From positions 400,348,939-400,412,938 of the forward strand of contig NC_081406.1 of the NCBI RefSeq assembly GCF_030272615.1: a DNA stretch of 64,000 nt, in the 5' to 3' direction. This document shows, piece by piece, positions 32,643 to 44,338 of the stretch (positions are counted from its first letter, which is position 1; every line of letters begins with the position of its first letter). Position numbers and translations under genes: made by a program. The notes under the pieces were generated by a model, which had not been told where the DNA came from, ran no database searches, and saw nothing but the letters and a program-made list of their open reading frames with translations. Source of the DNA: Cryptomeria japonica (lineage: Eukaryota; Streptophyta; Pinopsida; Cupressales; Cupressaceae).

Positions 32643-34245
32643 ATCACCTTGTTCCTAAATAGGTAAGGGGTCCTTAAATGCTTTATGCTCAGCATTTGTT
32701 GGGTGATTCCTGACAACAATTTTACCAGCATCTATGAGATCTTGGATCTCATGCTTGAGCTTCATGCAGTTGTTTGTGTTAAGACCTTTATTCATATGGT
32801 AGTCACAGTATTCATTGTCTCTCCACCATTTTGGTTTGACTTCCGGATCATATGGCCTAGAATTATTTGGTAACGTTATCAGGTTGTTCGCCAATAGAGT
32901 TTTGAAAGCGGATTGATATGATTCTTCCAGAGGAGTGAATTTGCGTCTAGGTTTTGAAAGCCAAGGTTTCTCTTTGAACCATTCTTTTTCTTTATTCAGA
33001 GGATTTTTTACCGCGGTTTTAGCTGCTTTGAGTACTTGTGTGCCACTAGCCAGGTTGAATATCATGGGCTTTGAGTTGGTTTTAGCAGTGTCTACTACTC
33101 CGTCATTAACAACATTCTTAGTGTTGTCTTTGCGATACTTCCAATACTTGTTCTTCTCTTTAGAGCTAGATCCTGGTTGTGTTTCTTTCCAAGGCGTGAT
33201 GTCTCCTTTCTTTATATGCACATCTTCCATTCAGATAGCATTATCTACCATTTTGTTAAATGATGGGTGTACTTGCATTTGGATAGTATATTTCAATTCA
33301 GGGACCAGTTTGTTGACGAATATATCCATTTTCTCAACATCTAGGATAGGCCATGAATACCTAGAGAACATCTTTCTCCAACGTTGGAGGAAAGTGAGAA
33401 AAGGCTCCCCTATTTTCTGTTTGGTATTGCAAAGTTTGATCATAGTTATAGGATGTCGAATGTTGTAAAAACAGTTGGATTAGTTCTTCAAAAGTTTTTA
33501 TCCCTTTAGGTAGACTTGAGAACCATTCCATAGCTTGTCCTCCCAAACTCCTTGGAAAAAGGTGCATGAGATATGTTTGATCGTGCATGCACTCCATGTA
33601 GGCAACATAAAATTTGCTAACATGATCTTGAGGATCTGAGGTACCATCATATTTGTCCAGTTTTGGAATCTCAACTTGTGAAGGGAATGGAGGCATGTAT
33701 AGGTTTTTGTCAAATAGAAATGGGCATATTGTCTCCAGAGAATATTATTTTGGGGATTTATCCTTGTTTTTGAGTTCTATGATCTCAGTCTGTAAAGCTT
33801 GTAATTATCCATGGACCATTATTATAGGTGATTCTTCCTTTTAAGTGACAAGATTCTGAATGTTATATCTTGTAGGAAGTTTGGCGCCTTGTTTTGCTAG
33901 TTCTAGAAAATAGTCTTCTTTTTCTCTAGCCATGATAGCCTTCATCATTTTTTAGAAATCTTTATCCTTTTGACATTTATGAATATCTTTTTTCAGAGGT
34001 TTAGAATCTTCAGCTTCACTTGATGAGGAATCATTATCGGTTTCATGAATACTGAGGTTGTCTTCGTCATTTTGTTCTATTCTAGGTATAGTGGGATATA
34101 AAGGTTGATCATAAATTGGTGTCTCTAATGATGAAGGTTTATCAGTTAGGGGATCCTCTTCGTAAAATGGATTATCTTTATATGAAAAGGATTGCCCTTT
34201 TCCTTTGGCATCTTTCTTACGAGAAGTCTTCATTTGAATAGGCAT
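32643..34245 (-). pseudogene. gag of copy III
   Basis: ATG at 34,245 (MPIQMKTSRKKDAKGKG). N-terminal acidic region open to 33,952, then KMMKAIMAREKED with a few stops. The capsid-like part at 33,696-33,231 has PKLDKYDGTSDPQDHVSKF and LFPRSLGGQAMEWFSSLP, with one frameshift near 33,450. The nucleocapsid motif CDYHMNKGLNTNNCMKLK at about 32,810-32,757 has the zinc-ligand His replaced by Leu (GH to GL). This copy keeps the uninterrupted site where LINE A entered copy II (about 34,065). Confidence 0.85.
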
Positions 34246-36402
34246 TTTTATTGATTGGGGTGACCTAAAGCTGTTTGTGATGCAGAAGTCAAGATCAAAT
34301 TCAGGGCTAGTTGTTCAGTTAACGTATTGTTTGAGAGGAGAAACTAAGATTTAGTCTAGTTTTAGGAATGATCTATCCTATATAAGACATTTATCTAAGT
34401 TGATATGAGAGAAGTGACTAGGACTCAGTCTGGTTTCAGGAAAGATCTATCCTGTATAAGATGTTTATCTAAGTGACTTAGGTTTGATATGTTGTTGATG
34501 GAACTAGCTAAAAGATGATCAACAAATCTTGCAATAGAAATGGGAGAGGTAGAGTATTTTGATCTGTTTATGCTTAAGATGATGATAACCAGTTTTATGC
34601 TCGCTGTAGACTGTTTTAGGCAAGTTTGACTATTATGGATTGACAAAATCAGAGATTCATACGACAGGTTTCTCAGGACCAGACGACAATTCAATAGTTT
34701 TAGGATGACAACAATAGTGTTTTGTACAAGTTGTTGCCTAGTACCATACGACAGATGGGTATGTCTGGAATGACAGACTGATCAATGCAAAGGTTTATCA
34801 TATGACATAGGATGCAGGATAAAATGACAATTCTCAGAACTAGACGACTGACAATCAGAACTCTTACGACATAGGATGTAAGCTCAAACAACAAACTATT
34901 AGGACTGATGGAATTTAGTACAACATAGAATATGAAATAGGATGATAAATCAGAAGACTTGTATGGCTGTTTGCTGGACATAGGCAAAATTATGAGTTTC
35001 CAATGACTGAGTATGACCAGATTTGAGATGGACTAAGTTTTCGATCACTGACTGACGATGAGTAGTTTAGAGGTTGATTGAGTTTTTGATAGCTAAGGTA
35101 TACTAGTTTGTGACACAGACAAAGTTTTGACTAGGATAGGCTAGTTTTGGATAGAGTTTCAGCTGGGATAGACTAGTTTTGGATAGAGTTTTTGATCGCT
35201 GAGTTGTTTCTTGTTTTCTCCAGTTTTGGTATTTCAATTTCAGTTTTAGGGATGGAAACACAGAAAATACGTAGTATGAATAATAACTCCAATCACATCA
35301 TGCAAACCCTATGGAATTTGGTGAGAGAAGAAAACCTTTTCTTGTAGACTTAGGTACACACCCAATAGCTAATCAGAATACGACCACTGAGTCTCACGCA
35401 ATGGATTCTCAACGCCGTATTAGCCACCTCCAAATGCTAATGGGGGCACAAAATGACAAGTATCTTGGGAGAGTTAATATCTCTCTTGCACAAATATTAT
35501 CCCCCCTTTCAGAGGTGAACCGAGTAGCTTCTAATTTGAATTGGAACTAGTAAGGGGTCCATTCGGCGAGGTATAAAATCAATTAAGAGGTCTCCCAGCC
35601 TTGAAAACCAAGGTTTAATATACCCGAAGGTACTGAGGAGAGCTATTCCCGAGCACTGTCGTTGACTTGATTTTCATTAAAACACATTTATTTTATAGTG
35701 GGTTGGAGTACTTGGCATTTATCCATTCCCACTTGGGTTTTTCCCCTCTCACTGGCCGTAATGGCTTTAAGAGTTATTAGCTCCTCGAGAGGGGAGGCCC
35801 GCTAAAGATGTACAAATCTCAAAATTAAATAAAACGCCTCGAGGGTCTAGAATTTTGATTGTCTATACAGACAAGAGCATACTCTCCTACCTCTCAGAAT
35901 TTACTTAAAACATGAAATATAGATTTGTTCTTTAACTAGATAGCAAGTTAGATTCCTAAAAATGAATTTAAAAAATACACGATGTTTGCTCGAATCTCCT
36001 CAGGCAACCTGCAAAGACAGCGAATCAGTAGTCATATTGTCTTTGTGTGACAAACATATTTTTCGACAAACGTTCTACAAAAAATTGATTAGGCTGTGAA
36101 AAATTCTTAGATAGACAAATAAACAACCAGAGTCAGTCGTCAGTATAATCAAAATTGAATGAGAAAATTGCAGAATGAAATATGCTTTTTAACCAGAAAA
36201 ATATAGAATCGTATGACAATTCTTCCAGATCGTACGATAAATCATACTAGATCATACAACACCTGCAATTTGTCATTTGGGCGAATGGGAAATGTCGTAC
36301 GACAAATCGCAGAAACTATAGGACGAAAATCCAAAAAGAAAAAAATCCGAAAAAAATAAAAATAAGCAGTTAGTCTTGGAGACCAAAAAATGTAGTCTTT
36401 TA
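34246..36402 (-). other. 5' leader of copy III
   Basis: 2.16 kb between PBS and gag. The gag-proximal part (34,246-35,555) matches the leader of copy II, including the 74-bp duplication. The LTR-proximal part (35,556-36,402) is unique in this window because copy II lost it. It contains perfect palindromes around GTAC: ATCGTACGAT at 36,229-36,238 and TGTCGTACGACA at 36,293-36,304. No convincing ORF; the + strand frame 35,311-35,550 is probably chance. Confidence 0.65.
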
Positions 36403-36419
36403 CCCCATGGTGGGTGCCA
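36403..36419 (-). promoter_or_regulatory. Primer-binding site of copy III
   Basis: Minus-strand TGGCACCCACCATGGGG starts four bases (TTTC) after the LTR terminus CACACA. TGG directly downstream of the 5' LTR is the expected complement of a tRNA 3' CCA end, and TGGCRCCCACC-TGGGG resembles sites known from Tat elements. I cannot assign the tRNA with certainty. Confidence 0.75.
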
Positions 36420-36423
36420 GAAA

Positions 36424-37580
36424 TGTGTGTGTGAAAAAGTGAAATAAGGTGATAGCTGTAGGCACAACACTTCAATTAAGTCATTACATGTATGATTAGT
36501 AAATCAATAATCAATAAATAATAAACCATAACAAAGCGACTAATTGCCTTCTAAAAGATGTGAGTATAAGATTGCTCCAGACTTTTATAAGCAATATCAA
36601 TGACTAGACTACACCAAGATGAAGGATTTAATCTATATGAGCATGATATTAAGCTATATGGATGCAAGATGGATGAATAAATCAAGAAATAGTGATTCAA
36701 GCAATAATGAAATAAACTAAATATGGAAAAAGTTAAACTAAGATGCAAATAATCTCAAAACGCAAGCACAATATCTTCAATGGCTCTAGAGAAAAATCAA
36801 CATAATAATAATGTTCAAGATGTTTCTCAAATACCTCTGGGGTGATTTGAATGAGATCTAAAGGCTGAATTTATAGAAATTCACAAGAGAGATCAAGAAA
36901 AAACATAATTTAGAATTAATTGAAATAATTGAGAAATCAGGTTCAGTTAACTTTGAGATAGATTCCAATTATAGTTTAATTGAAATACATTCAGATAAGA
37001 AGTTCAAGTTGAATTAGAAATAAGAATTAATTAATTCCATGGATTTGTGATAAAAATAGATAATTCTTTGATTTATTCAAGAAAAGAGTCTTTTCAATGC
37101 AATTGAACTTCTTTTTCTCAAAAGTTGAGTTCCAATTTTAGAGAAAGCAATTAATTATTTTTTTGATTCCAAGTTCTCAATTTAGAAGAAAGAAATAATA
37201 TCTCAAGTTTGATTTCTCTCTCAATTTAATTCTTTTATTTTATTTTCAATTTAACTCTTGCTTTGTGATTAATTCCTCTTTCGTAATAAATCAATTCCCT
37301 TTTTTGCATGATTAAATGGTGAATTTATTAATTAATTAAATATGCTAGGATATTTAATAAATTAAATAGGATAATTGATCAAAATGATAATCTTGGAATG
37401 ATTCAATTAATTAAATAAATATTTAATTAATATTGAGTAATTCATTTGCCATGTGATATTTGATGATTAAAGAATTAATTAATGTGCTTAAGATTGATTT
37501 AATTGCCTTTGGTTAGGACCTTGGTGATATTGTTGAGATTAGGGGCCCATGGTTTAGATGACCATTTTTAGGGTATTACA
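36424..37580 (-). repeat. 5' LTR of copy III
   Basis: 1,157 bp, reading TGTAATACCCTAAAAATGG...CTTTTTCACACACACA on the minus strand. It contains a TATAAATT box at about 36,869-36,876 (minus strand), conserved in the other two LTRs, as likely promoter. The terminus ends in five CA units. AT-rich throughout, with ATTAATTAATTAAA-type stretches. Confidence 0.88.
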
Positions 37581-37585
37581 TAACC
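37581..37585 (+). other. Target-site duplication of copy III (right)
   Basis: TAACC, matching TTACC at 18,951-18,955 except for one base. The sequence then continues with the integrase of copy II (ACTGAAGTAGAAATACC, matching copy I at about 3,582). Confidence 0.82.
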
Positions 37586-37976
37586 TACTGAAGTAGAAAT
37601 ACCATCTCTAAGAGTTTCTTTGCAAGGTCTTGTAACTGATGAAGACTACAAAATAGCTAGATTGCAAGAACTCGAATTGCTGGATGAACGTCGGCAAGTG
37701 GCGTTTGATCATCTTAGAGTGTATCAAAAGAGAATGTCCAGAGGATATAACAAGAAGGTTTGACAACTAGAATTTCAGGTTGGTGACCTAGTTCTGAGAG
37801 AAAATCCTAAAAATAAACAGTTTCGAGACAACAAAGGGAAGTTTGAACCCAACTGGCTGGGTCCCTACATCGTTACTGCAGTATTTGGCTCTGGTGCCTA
37901 TCAACTCTCAACATCGGAAAGGAGAACAACTTCATGAACCGATTAACACCATCCATTTGAAGAAATTCTTCACTTA
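37586..37976 (+). pseudogene. Integrase of copy II, C-terminal remainder
   Basis: Continues the integrase interrupted at 18,955: PTEVEIPSLRVSLQGLVTDE, then RLQELELLDERRQVAFDHLR. It goes on with the GPY/F-like module FEPNWLGPYIVTAVFGSGAY and ends at TAA 37,974-37,976. A TGA at 37,760 and a one-base shift before the end are visible. Matching 3,590-3,972 in copy I shows that nothing of the host gene was lost by the insertion. Confidence 0.87.
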
Positions 37977-39570
37977 ACATTCTCTGCTCCAGTAACCTGT
38001 ACAGCTGAAAAAGTCCTGAAAAAATCATAAAAATCATAAAAAGCCCTTTAAAAAAAAAAGAAAAAAAAAGAAAAAAAAAATGCCTTGGTGAAAACCTGGT
38101 AAACAGGCACCTTGGTAAAAAAAAGAATCTCTACCAAGTAGGTGAAAACTTGGAAAATAGGCGCCTCTTGTACTCAACGCTCCATCTATCAACACAACGT
38201 TGGCATTTCCCGCTTTCATGCATCTTTATTATCACTTGTACATATATTTCAGTCACATTTGTAAAATCCTGGTTCTTTTAGAACCCCCATGGCTTGAAAT
38301 TGATTAATGTCCTAATCTTAGGGTAATCCACTGAGAAATTTTTCGTGTCCTAAGAAATATCAACCAAGTCATCTTTTTGTTAGTGAAACCTGGTCGTCCA
38401 CTCTGAGTCAGTCACCTGTCTCCTTACTACCGAAGAGTTTTATCACTTAGTACACAAGCAAAACAACATAACGGAAAATAATCACTAAATAGTTTGAGCT
38501 ATGCATGAAATTTTTTCTTTGTATGCTGTCTTTTATATTGGTTTTCAATTATTATCCCTCTGAGTAACTCGAGGAAGTCTATCTTGACTAAGGAGCAAGG
38601 ATTAGGGGCATAATATTTTCTTTGTTTTCTGCTTGTAGGAATGATTCCGATGATCTGGAAACATCTAATAAGATGGGTGTCTATGATAAGAGCCTTCACA
38701 TAAAGGTGAAATCACTGCACATACCTCTACTCCGCTTATTTGTATGCTACAGGAAGGTTCCCATCATTTCTTTGTCTATTTTGAGCGATTTTTTTTATCA
38801 TGCAATCCGGGTCCCTGCGAAATCTGTCCAAGGATATGAACAAAAAAAGGGTCATTGTGGACAAGATAATTAATATTGTACATGAACAGAAAGGAACTAT
38901 AATCTGCCTACTATGTTTGTTATGATCAGTGATGAAACTTAAGCCTTTTAAATCCAGTGACTAGGTTTAGGTTGCATCTCATTTTGCATCTCATTTTTCA
39001 TTTCATTCTGTATTTTGTGAATTTAGAGTGATTTCGGTATGGTAATAATCTCTTTATCTTCTGAATGAGAGTTGGATGCATCATCATTTCTTAGCTAAGT
39101 GGTCTCTTTTTCAACATTTCTCCGATCGAGTACTTGTGTATTGAGATGTTAGCTGCATACATAAGTATCTTATATAGATTCATACATTTCATTATCACTC
39201 ATTCACATTCATCTTATTGCATAGAAAAAAGAAAATATAAAAAAATGAATTACTCATTACTGATTTTCATCATTTATTTACATATGAAAAGAAACAAAAA
39301 CAAACATTCATATTCATTGGCATTTACATACATCCATATTGAAAAAAATAATTAATGCATACATATAGAATAAAGCATATAGAAGACATCTCATAAAAGA
39401 TCGACACAAGTACTATGAAGTCCAATCAGATCTCGTATATATAATCATCAATATCTCAGGGTACAAATAATGTCAAATGACATGTTCAAACTCCCATTGG
39501 AGCAAGAATTGCAAGGGCTACAAAAAAATGGGCGTGTCTACAAAAAATCTCAGAGCTACCAAAAGAATAT
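37977..39570 (+). other. 3' non-coding region of copy II
   Basis: Colinear with 3,973-5,400 of copy I up to about 39,425. Here it continues past the copy I/II fusion point into the PMD 3' flank, giving the intact arrangement. It contains the CTTGGTGAAAACCTGG duplicate block (38,082-38,165) and an open frame of 83 codons at 38,622-38,873 that is shared with copies I and III. Confidence 0.65.
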
Positions 39571-41955
39571 CTAGCTCTTGGCCTCTTCCTTAGCACCTGG
39601 TGGAGGAGGTGGAGTCTGCTAGCTCGGATCCTGATGAGGTGCCTGAGCTCCCTCAGATTGAGCCATATACTAAGAATAAGGTACAACCCGCTGCGCTACT
39701 GGAACTGCTACACTGTAAGCCACAACGTAATAGGCTACCCGACACATCTGATGAAGTACCTCTCTGTCTCTTCCCTCCTCTCTACTCTCATCTCTGAGAC
39801 CTGACGATCTCTCTTTGCTCTAAGTTCTGCTAGCTGTTGGTCTCACTTCGCCAGCTATTTCTATGCCACTGTTAGCTATGATTGTAAACTCTCTAGGCGT
39901 GCTCTCATCGACCGCGCTGTGTCGGCTCCCTCATCTCTTACAGGGTCTCCACCTCCATCTCCATCTCTGGCTCCACCTTGCTCCTCTCGTCTTTGCCTAG
40001 CCTATCTCAAAGCTACTCGCTCCTCCTCACCTCCACCCTCAGGTACCCTAGCTCCACTTGGTCTAACGCCAACAACCCCTAGGGATCTACCCTCTCCTCT
40101 CTACTACTGCCTACTACCAGCTGACACCCTACTACTGCCTACCACCAATTGGTACCTTATTGCTGCTAGCACTAGGATCGCCACCTGCTTGCCTCAGCTC
40201 TCTATCCCTATCTCTATTCCTGTCCTTGTCCCTACACGAGGGCATCATCCTCAGCCTCCTCTATGTGAGGTGCCTACTCCGCTGGATCTGTAAATCTAGG
40301 GAATGGATGCTGCTGAAACCAATCCTTGTACTGGGGAAATACCCCTGCATCTGCAACATCATCCATATAGTCCCATTTGAGTCACTATAACCTTGTCAAC
40401 TCCTGCATGCCTAAGGTGTATGATAGCTTAGGCCCCCATCCCCGCCTCTCCTCATCTGCATAACGCGCATATGTAGTAAACTCCTACAAGATCCCCTGAG
40501 GTCTACCATGCTACCTCATCACTCGAGTAAAAACAAACCGCTCGACAACTGTCTGTGATCTAGCTATGAGAGGCCGTGTAATGAAGAGGTCTCTGCGTAC
40601 AACTCTCCAATCATCCCAAGGCTCCAGACCCCTATACAATCTCCATATCATGATTATCAAGTCGTCCAGCTGCCGTCTCCAATAATCTATCTTTCCCAAA
40701 TGGGGCTAAGTAACATAACCTGAATATCTATAAATAATGGGCTAACCAAGATCCCTTCCCTCATTGACAATCGACCTGCAAACTGGGAGATGCTCCCAAG
40801 CCCATACCTATACAATCAAAACTCTTACAAACATACTCTTCCCCTCCCGATAGACGATCTCATGCATCTCATGATACATGTGTGGTAGAATAGATGAACC
40901 CCATGCTAATCTCTGGGGGTGCTTAATGAGTCTGTCCAACATCCTACCCCATCCACATAAAAAAACCCTGCTTTCCCATGTTCGACATTAGAAAGCAGCA
41001 AATAAAACCTGCCAAGATGCAAGCCAGTGGAAAGTCCTCACTGTACCTGGTCATCATCATGTCCCAACTGATAAAATGTGTCAGAATATTAGGATCCTTG
41101 AAAACTTGTCTAACAACTAGTAATCCACGAAGATGCGCTGCATCATAATCAACCTTCCCTCCAGCAAAAGGGATATAGAGAATCTTGTATACGTCCTCGG
41201 GAGTGATCCTCATCTCCCCAACTGGCAAATGGAATGTGTTATGCTCTGAATGAAACCTCTCAACTAATGCCGTGAGCATACCGTGATTCACACGGATATC
41301 AAGCAACTGTAAAAGGTGAGTCAATTTGCACAAATCAATATGTGCTCGGTCAATATCAGATAACTTGTGAACTAATGTCATGGTTGGTGGATATACACAT
41401 CGGAATAACACATGGGGCAATCGAACCTAGAAAAAATCAAACAACAGACCATAAGGAAACATTTCAAATTAGCCTATGAGAGAAGCAAAACGTCACGCAA
41501 CCAACTACATCAACTGCAAAATCAAAATTTCAAGTTTGCACCTTTAAAAATGCTCATTGTTTTTCAAATGACATAACAAAGTAGAGGCAACAACTCGTAC
41601 AAGTCAGGAATAGGCCTAGTATGACAAAAGACTTTGATACGACACAAGATTAGCTCCAGGATGACAAAATGGCCTCTTTTGAATGTTATCGTACAACACA
41701 AGGGTAGTTTCAGTAGTAGACTGAAATGATAAAACAAACTTAATCAGTTTTTTGTATGAGACAAGATCTTGTCTCTCACGACAAAATGAAAATGTCTGAC
41801 TTCAAGGTGCCAAAAATTAAAAAATTCAACAAAAAAATTCAAAATTGAAATGATTAATGGGCTTAAGATCGATCACTTACCACTGGCTCATAGTTCCAAG
41901 GTCAATTATGTCGTCTCTGGTGCTTGAATCGATTCCCCTAGATGGGAACCACCAT
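39571..41955 (-). pseudogene. PMD gene antisense to gypsy copy II, two exons
   Basis: Second copy of the antisense PMD gene. Exon 1 at 41,955-41,881, donor GTAAGT, intron 41,880-41,427 ending TTTTTTCTAG, exon 2 from 41,426 to the stop at 39,571. The first part of exon 2 is open to 40,944 and has TFHLPVGEMRITPEDVYKIL and IPFAGGKVDYDAAH, SWDMMMTRYSEDFPLACILA. A later piece (40,699-40,511) reads WRRQLDDLIIMIWRLYRGLE. Exon 1 carries two stops and exon 2 has frameshifts. Stops in copy III at VR*VF are sense here (VRQVF), so the two copies decayed separately from an open ancestor. Confidence 0.82.
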
Positions 41956-43107
41956 TTTCTTCACAGAAGGCTTTTTGAATTTTCAAACTTGGGAGTATTA
42001 AAATGATTTGAAAATGACACTTTTACCCCATATATAGTCAAAACCTAATTTTTTAACTTGCTCCGATGGACATGAAAATTGTACCCTTAGCTAATTTGCC
42101 CGTTCTAATTCCATTTTCAGGATGGAAATCAAAATATGAGATCATTTTCCTAGTCAATTTCACAATTTGGACCACTTAGCACTTTTTCATCAGATGCTCA
42201 TTCTCACTTCAATTTGCGCTCATCAATCAACACTGAATCTCAATTCAATTCTACATATCAGCTTTCCGCTCTATTTCTCAATCAACGCTGAATTTTCAAA
42301 AATTCCTCTGAATCAATTTGTGCTTAAATAATTATCATCGCTAAACAATTGCCTAATCATCATGTTCCCTTGCTATCTTTCGATTTCGCTCCCGAGGGGG
42401 CATACTCATGACCTCATGACCTCACATCTTCAAAGTCGAGAAAATTTTCAAATCTTCATGAAAGTCGACCAAAAATCTTTTTCAACTAAAGAAAATCAAA
42501 TTCTTATTGCTAAGGGACATCTTAGCTTAATCGCTTCACATGAAGTTGAGATCTCTCGATCATCCGAATCGAATCAATCACTAGGGGCATATCAGTTTCA
42601 TCACTTCAAATCAAGCTGATATTGTCTTCATCTGAATCAAGCTCTTAATGTTAGTCAGTTTCATCGCTTTTCATCAAGTTGATTATTTGTTTAAACTCAA
42701 TCAAGGGTTTAAAGAGTATCTTTGATCACACACTCAATCTAAGCAGGTGTTTAGTTTCATCGCATCAAATCAAGTTGGACAATTTATCTTTGCTCATCGT
42801 ATCTTGATCCATCAAGTTCAAGATCGATTTTATCTTTGCTCGCTGTGTCTAGTTCAATCAAGTTCTAGATCAGTAAGATTTGCTTCTTGATCAATCAAGT
42901 TCAAGTTTGGTATCTTTGCTCTCTATTGTTCTTAGTTCAATCAAGTTCGGGATTGGTATCACTTTAATCAACTTTGTTCAACTTCATTGCTTCAAATCAA
43001 GCTAAACACCTTTCTCTTCATCTAGTTTGTGATCAATCAAGTTCAGAACTGGCATCTCCTAGACATCAACTATTCTTTGAACCAACGCACTGCTCACACA
43101 TTAATTC
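41956..43107 (-). repeat. Repeat-rich region upstream of PMD gene (copy II)
   Basis: Non-coding, corresponding to 20,110-21,815 of copy III but with a single unit of the 588-bp duplication. Motifs like TTTCATCGCTTCAAATCAAG recur on the plus strand (the complement of the copy III motif). It ends next to the polypurine tract. Confidence 0.6.
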
Positions 43108-43120
43108 AAAGAGGGGAAAA
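43108..43120 (+). promoter_or_regulatory. Polypurine tract of copy II
   Basis: AAAGAGGGGAAAA lies directly before the LTR start TGTAATACCC. This is the expected position and composition for the plus-strand primer of reverse transcription and fixes the orientation of the element. Confidence 0.85.
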
Positions 43121-44278
43121 TGTAATACCCTAAAATTGGTCATCTAAACCATGGGCCCCTAATCTTGACAACATCACCAAGGTCCTAACCAAAGGCAATT
43201 AAATCAATCTTGAGCACATTAATTAATTCTTTAATCATCAAATATTACATGGCAAGTGAATTACTCAATATTAATTAAATATTTATTTAATTAATTGAAT
43301 CATTCCAAGAATATCATTTTGATCAATTATCGTGTTTAATTTATTAAATATCGTAACATATTTAATTAATTAATAAATTTGCCATTTAATCATAAAAAAG
43401 GAATTAATTTATCACAAAAGAGGAATTAATCATAAAGCAAGAGTTAAATTGAAAATAAAATAAAAGAATTAAATTGAGAGAGAAATCAAACTTGAGATAT
43501 TATTTCTATTTCTAAATTGAGAACTTGAAATCAGAAAAACAATTAATTGAATTATTAATTGCTTTCTCTAAAATTGGAACTCAAAGCTTTTGAGAAAAAG
43601 AAGTTCAGTTGCATTGAAAAGACTTTTTTGTTGAATAAATCAAAGAATTACCTATTTTTATCACAAGTGCATGGAATTAATTAATTCTTATTTCTAATGT
43701 AGCTTGAACTTCTTATCTGAATGCATTTCAATTAAACTATAATTGGAATCTATCTCAAGGTTAACTGAACTTGAGTTCTCAATTATTTCAATTAATTCTA
43801 AATTTTGCTTTTTCTTGATCTCTCTTGTGAACTTCTATAAATTCAGCCTTTAGCTCTCATTCAAATCACCCCAGAGATACTTGAGAAACACCTTGGAGAT
43901 TATTATTATGCTGATTTTTCTCTGGAGTCATTGAAGATATTGTGCTTGCTTTTTTTGAGATTATTTGCATCTTAGTTTAGCTTTTTGCATATTTAGTTTT
44001 TTCATTTTTGCTTGAATCATTATTTCTTGAATTATTGATCCATCTTGCATCCATATAACTTAATATCATGCTCATATAGATTATATCTTTCATCTTGGTG
44101 TAGTCCAGTCACTAGTATTGCTTATAAAAATCTGAGAGTAATCTTATACACGCATCTTTTAGAAGGCAATTAGTCGCTTTGTTATGGTTTATTATTTATT
44201 GATTATTAATTTACTAACCATACATGTAATGAGTTAATTGAAGTGTTGTTCTTGCAACTATCAGACTTCTTTTAACTT

Positions 44279-44291
<13 letters not shown>
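43121..44291 (+). repeat. 3' LTR of copy II
   Basis: About 1.17 kb, TGTAATACCCTAAAATTGG...CTTTTTCACACACACA, matching the two LTRs of copy III. A TATAAATT box at 43,836-43,843 may be the promoter. The CA terminus merges into an expanded CA microsatellite, so the exact end is uncertain by a few bases. Confidence 0.86.

Positions 44292-44332
<41 letters not shown>
44282..44332 (+). repeat. (CA)25 microsatellite at LTR terminus
   Basis: Uninterrupted CA repeat of about 51 bases. The LTRs of copy III end in only five CA units (one unit mutated in one of them). The tract therefore appears to have grown from the LTR's own terminal CA run. Confidence 0.95.
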
Positions 44333-44334
<2 letters not shown>

Positions 44335-44338
44335 TAGT

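Larger units (their letters stand above)
18956..37580 (-). mobile_element. Tat-lineage Ty3/gypsy retrotransposon, copy III, near complete with antisense PMD gene
   Basis: Nested 18.6 kb element, read on the minus strand: 5' LTR (37,580-36,424), primer-binding site, 2.2 kb leader, gag, protease, G-patch-like segment, spacer, RT, RNase H, second RNase H, integrase, 3' region, PMD gene on the opposite strand, 3' LTR (20,109-18,956). LTR termini are TG...CA (TGTAATACCC...CACACA) and a 5-bp target duplication flanks it. By eye the LTRs differ at roughly one base in 15-20 over the first 290 bases, so the insertion is not recent. Its family relation to host copy II is close, meaning the family inserted into itself. 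Confidence 0.87.
5413..44291 (+). mobile_element. Tat-lineage Ty3/gypsy retrotransposon, copy II, interrupted
   Basis: Element present as three segments: 5,413-6,924, 11,749-18,955 and 37,581-44,291. They are separated by LINE A and by gypsy copy III. Joined in order they give leader, gag, protease, G-patch-like segment, RT, RNase H, second RNase H, integrase, 3' region, antisense PMD gene, polypurine tract and 3' LTR. The 5' LTR and upper leader are missing because of the fusion with copy I. Reading frames contain many stops, so it is non-autonomous now. The net element length would be roughly 15.5 kb without the insertions. Confidence 0.85.

Noticed and set aside
35311-35550. 79-codon frame on the plus strand in the leader of copy III
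   Set aside because: It lies antisense in the leader; the corresponding interval of copy II was not seen to keep it as a clear frame. Treated as chance.
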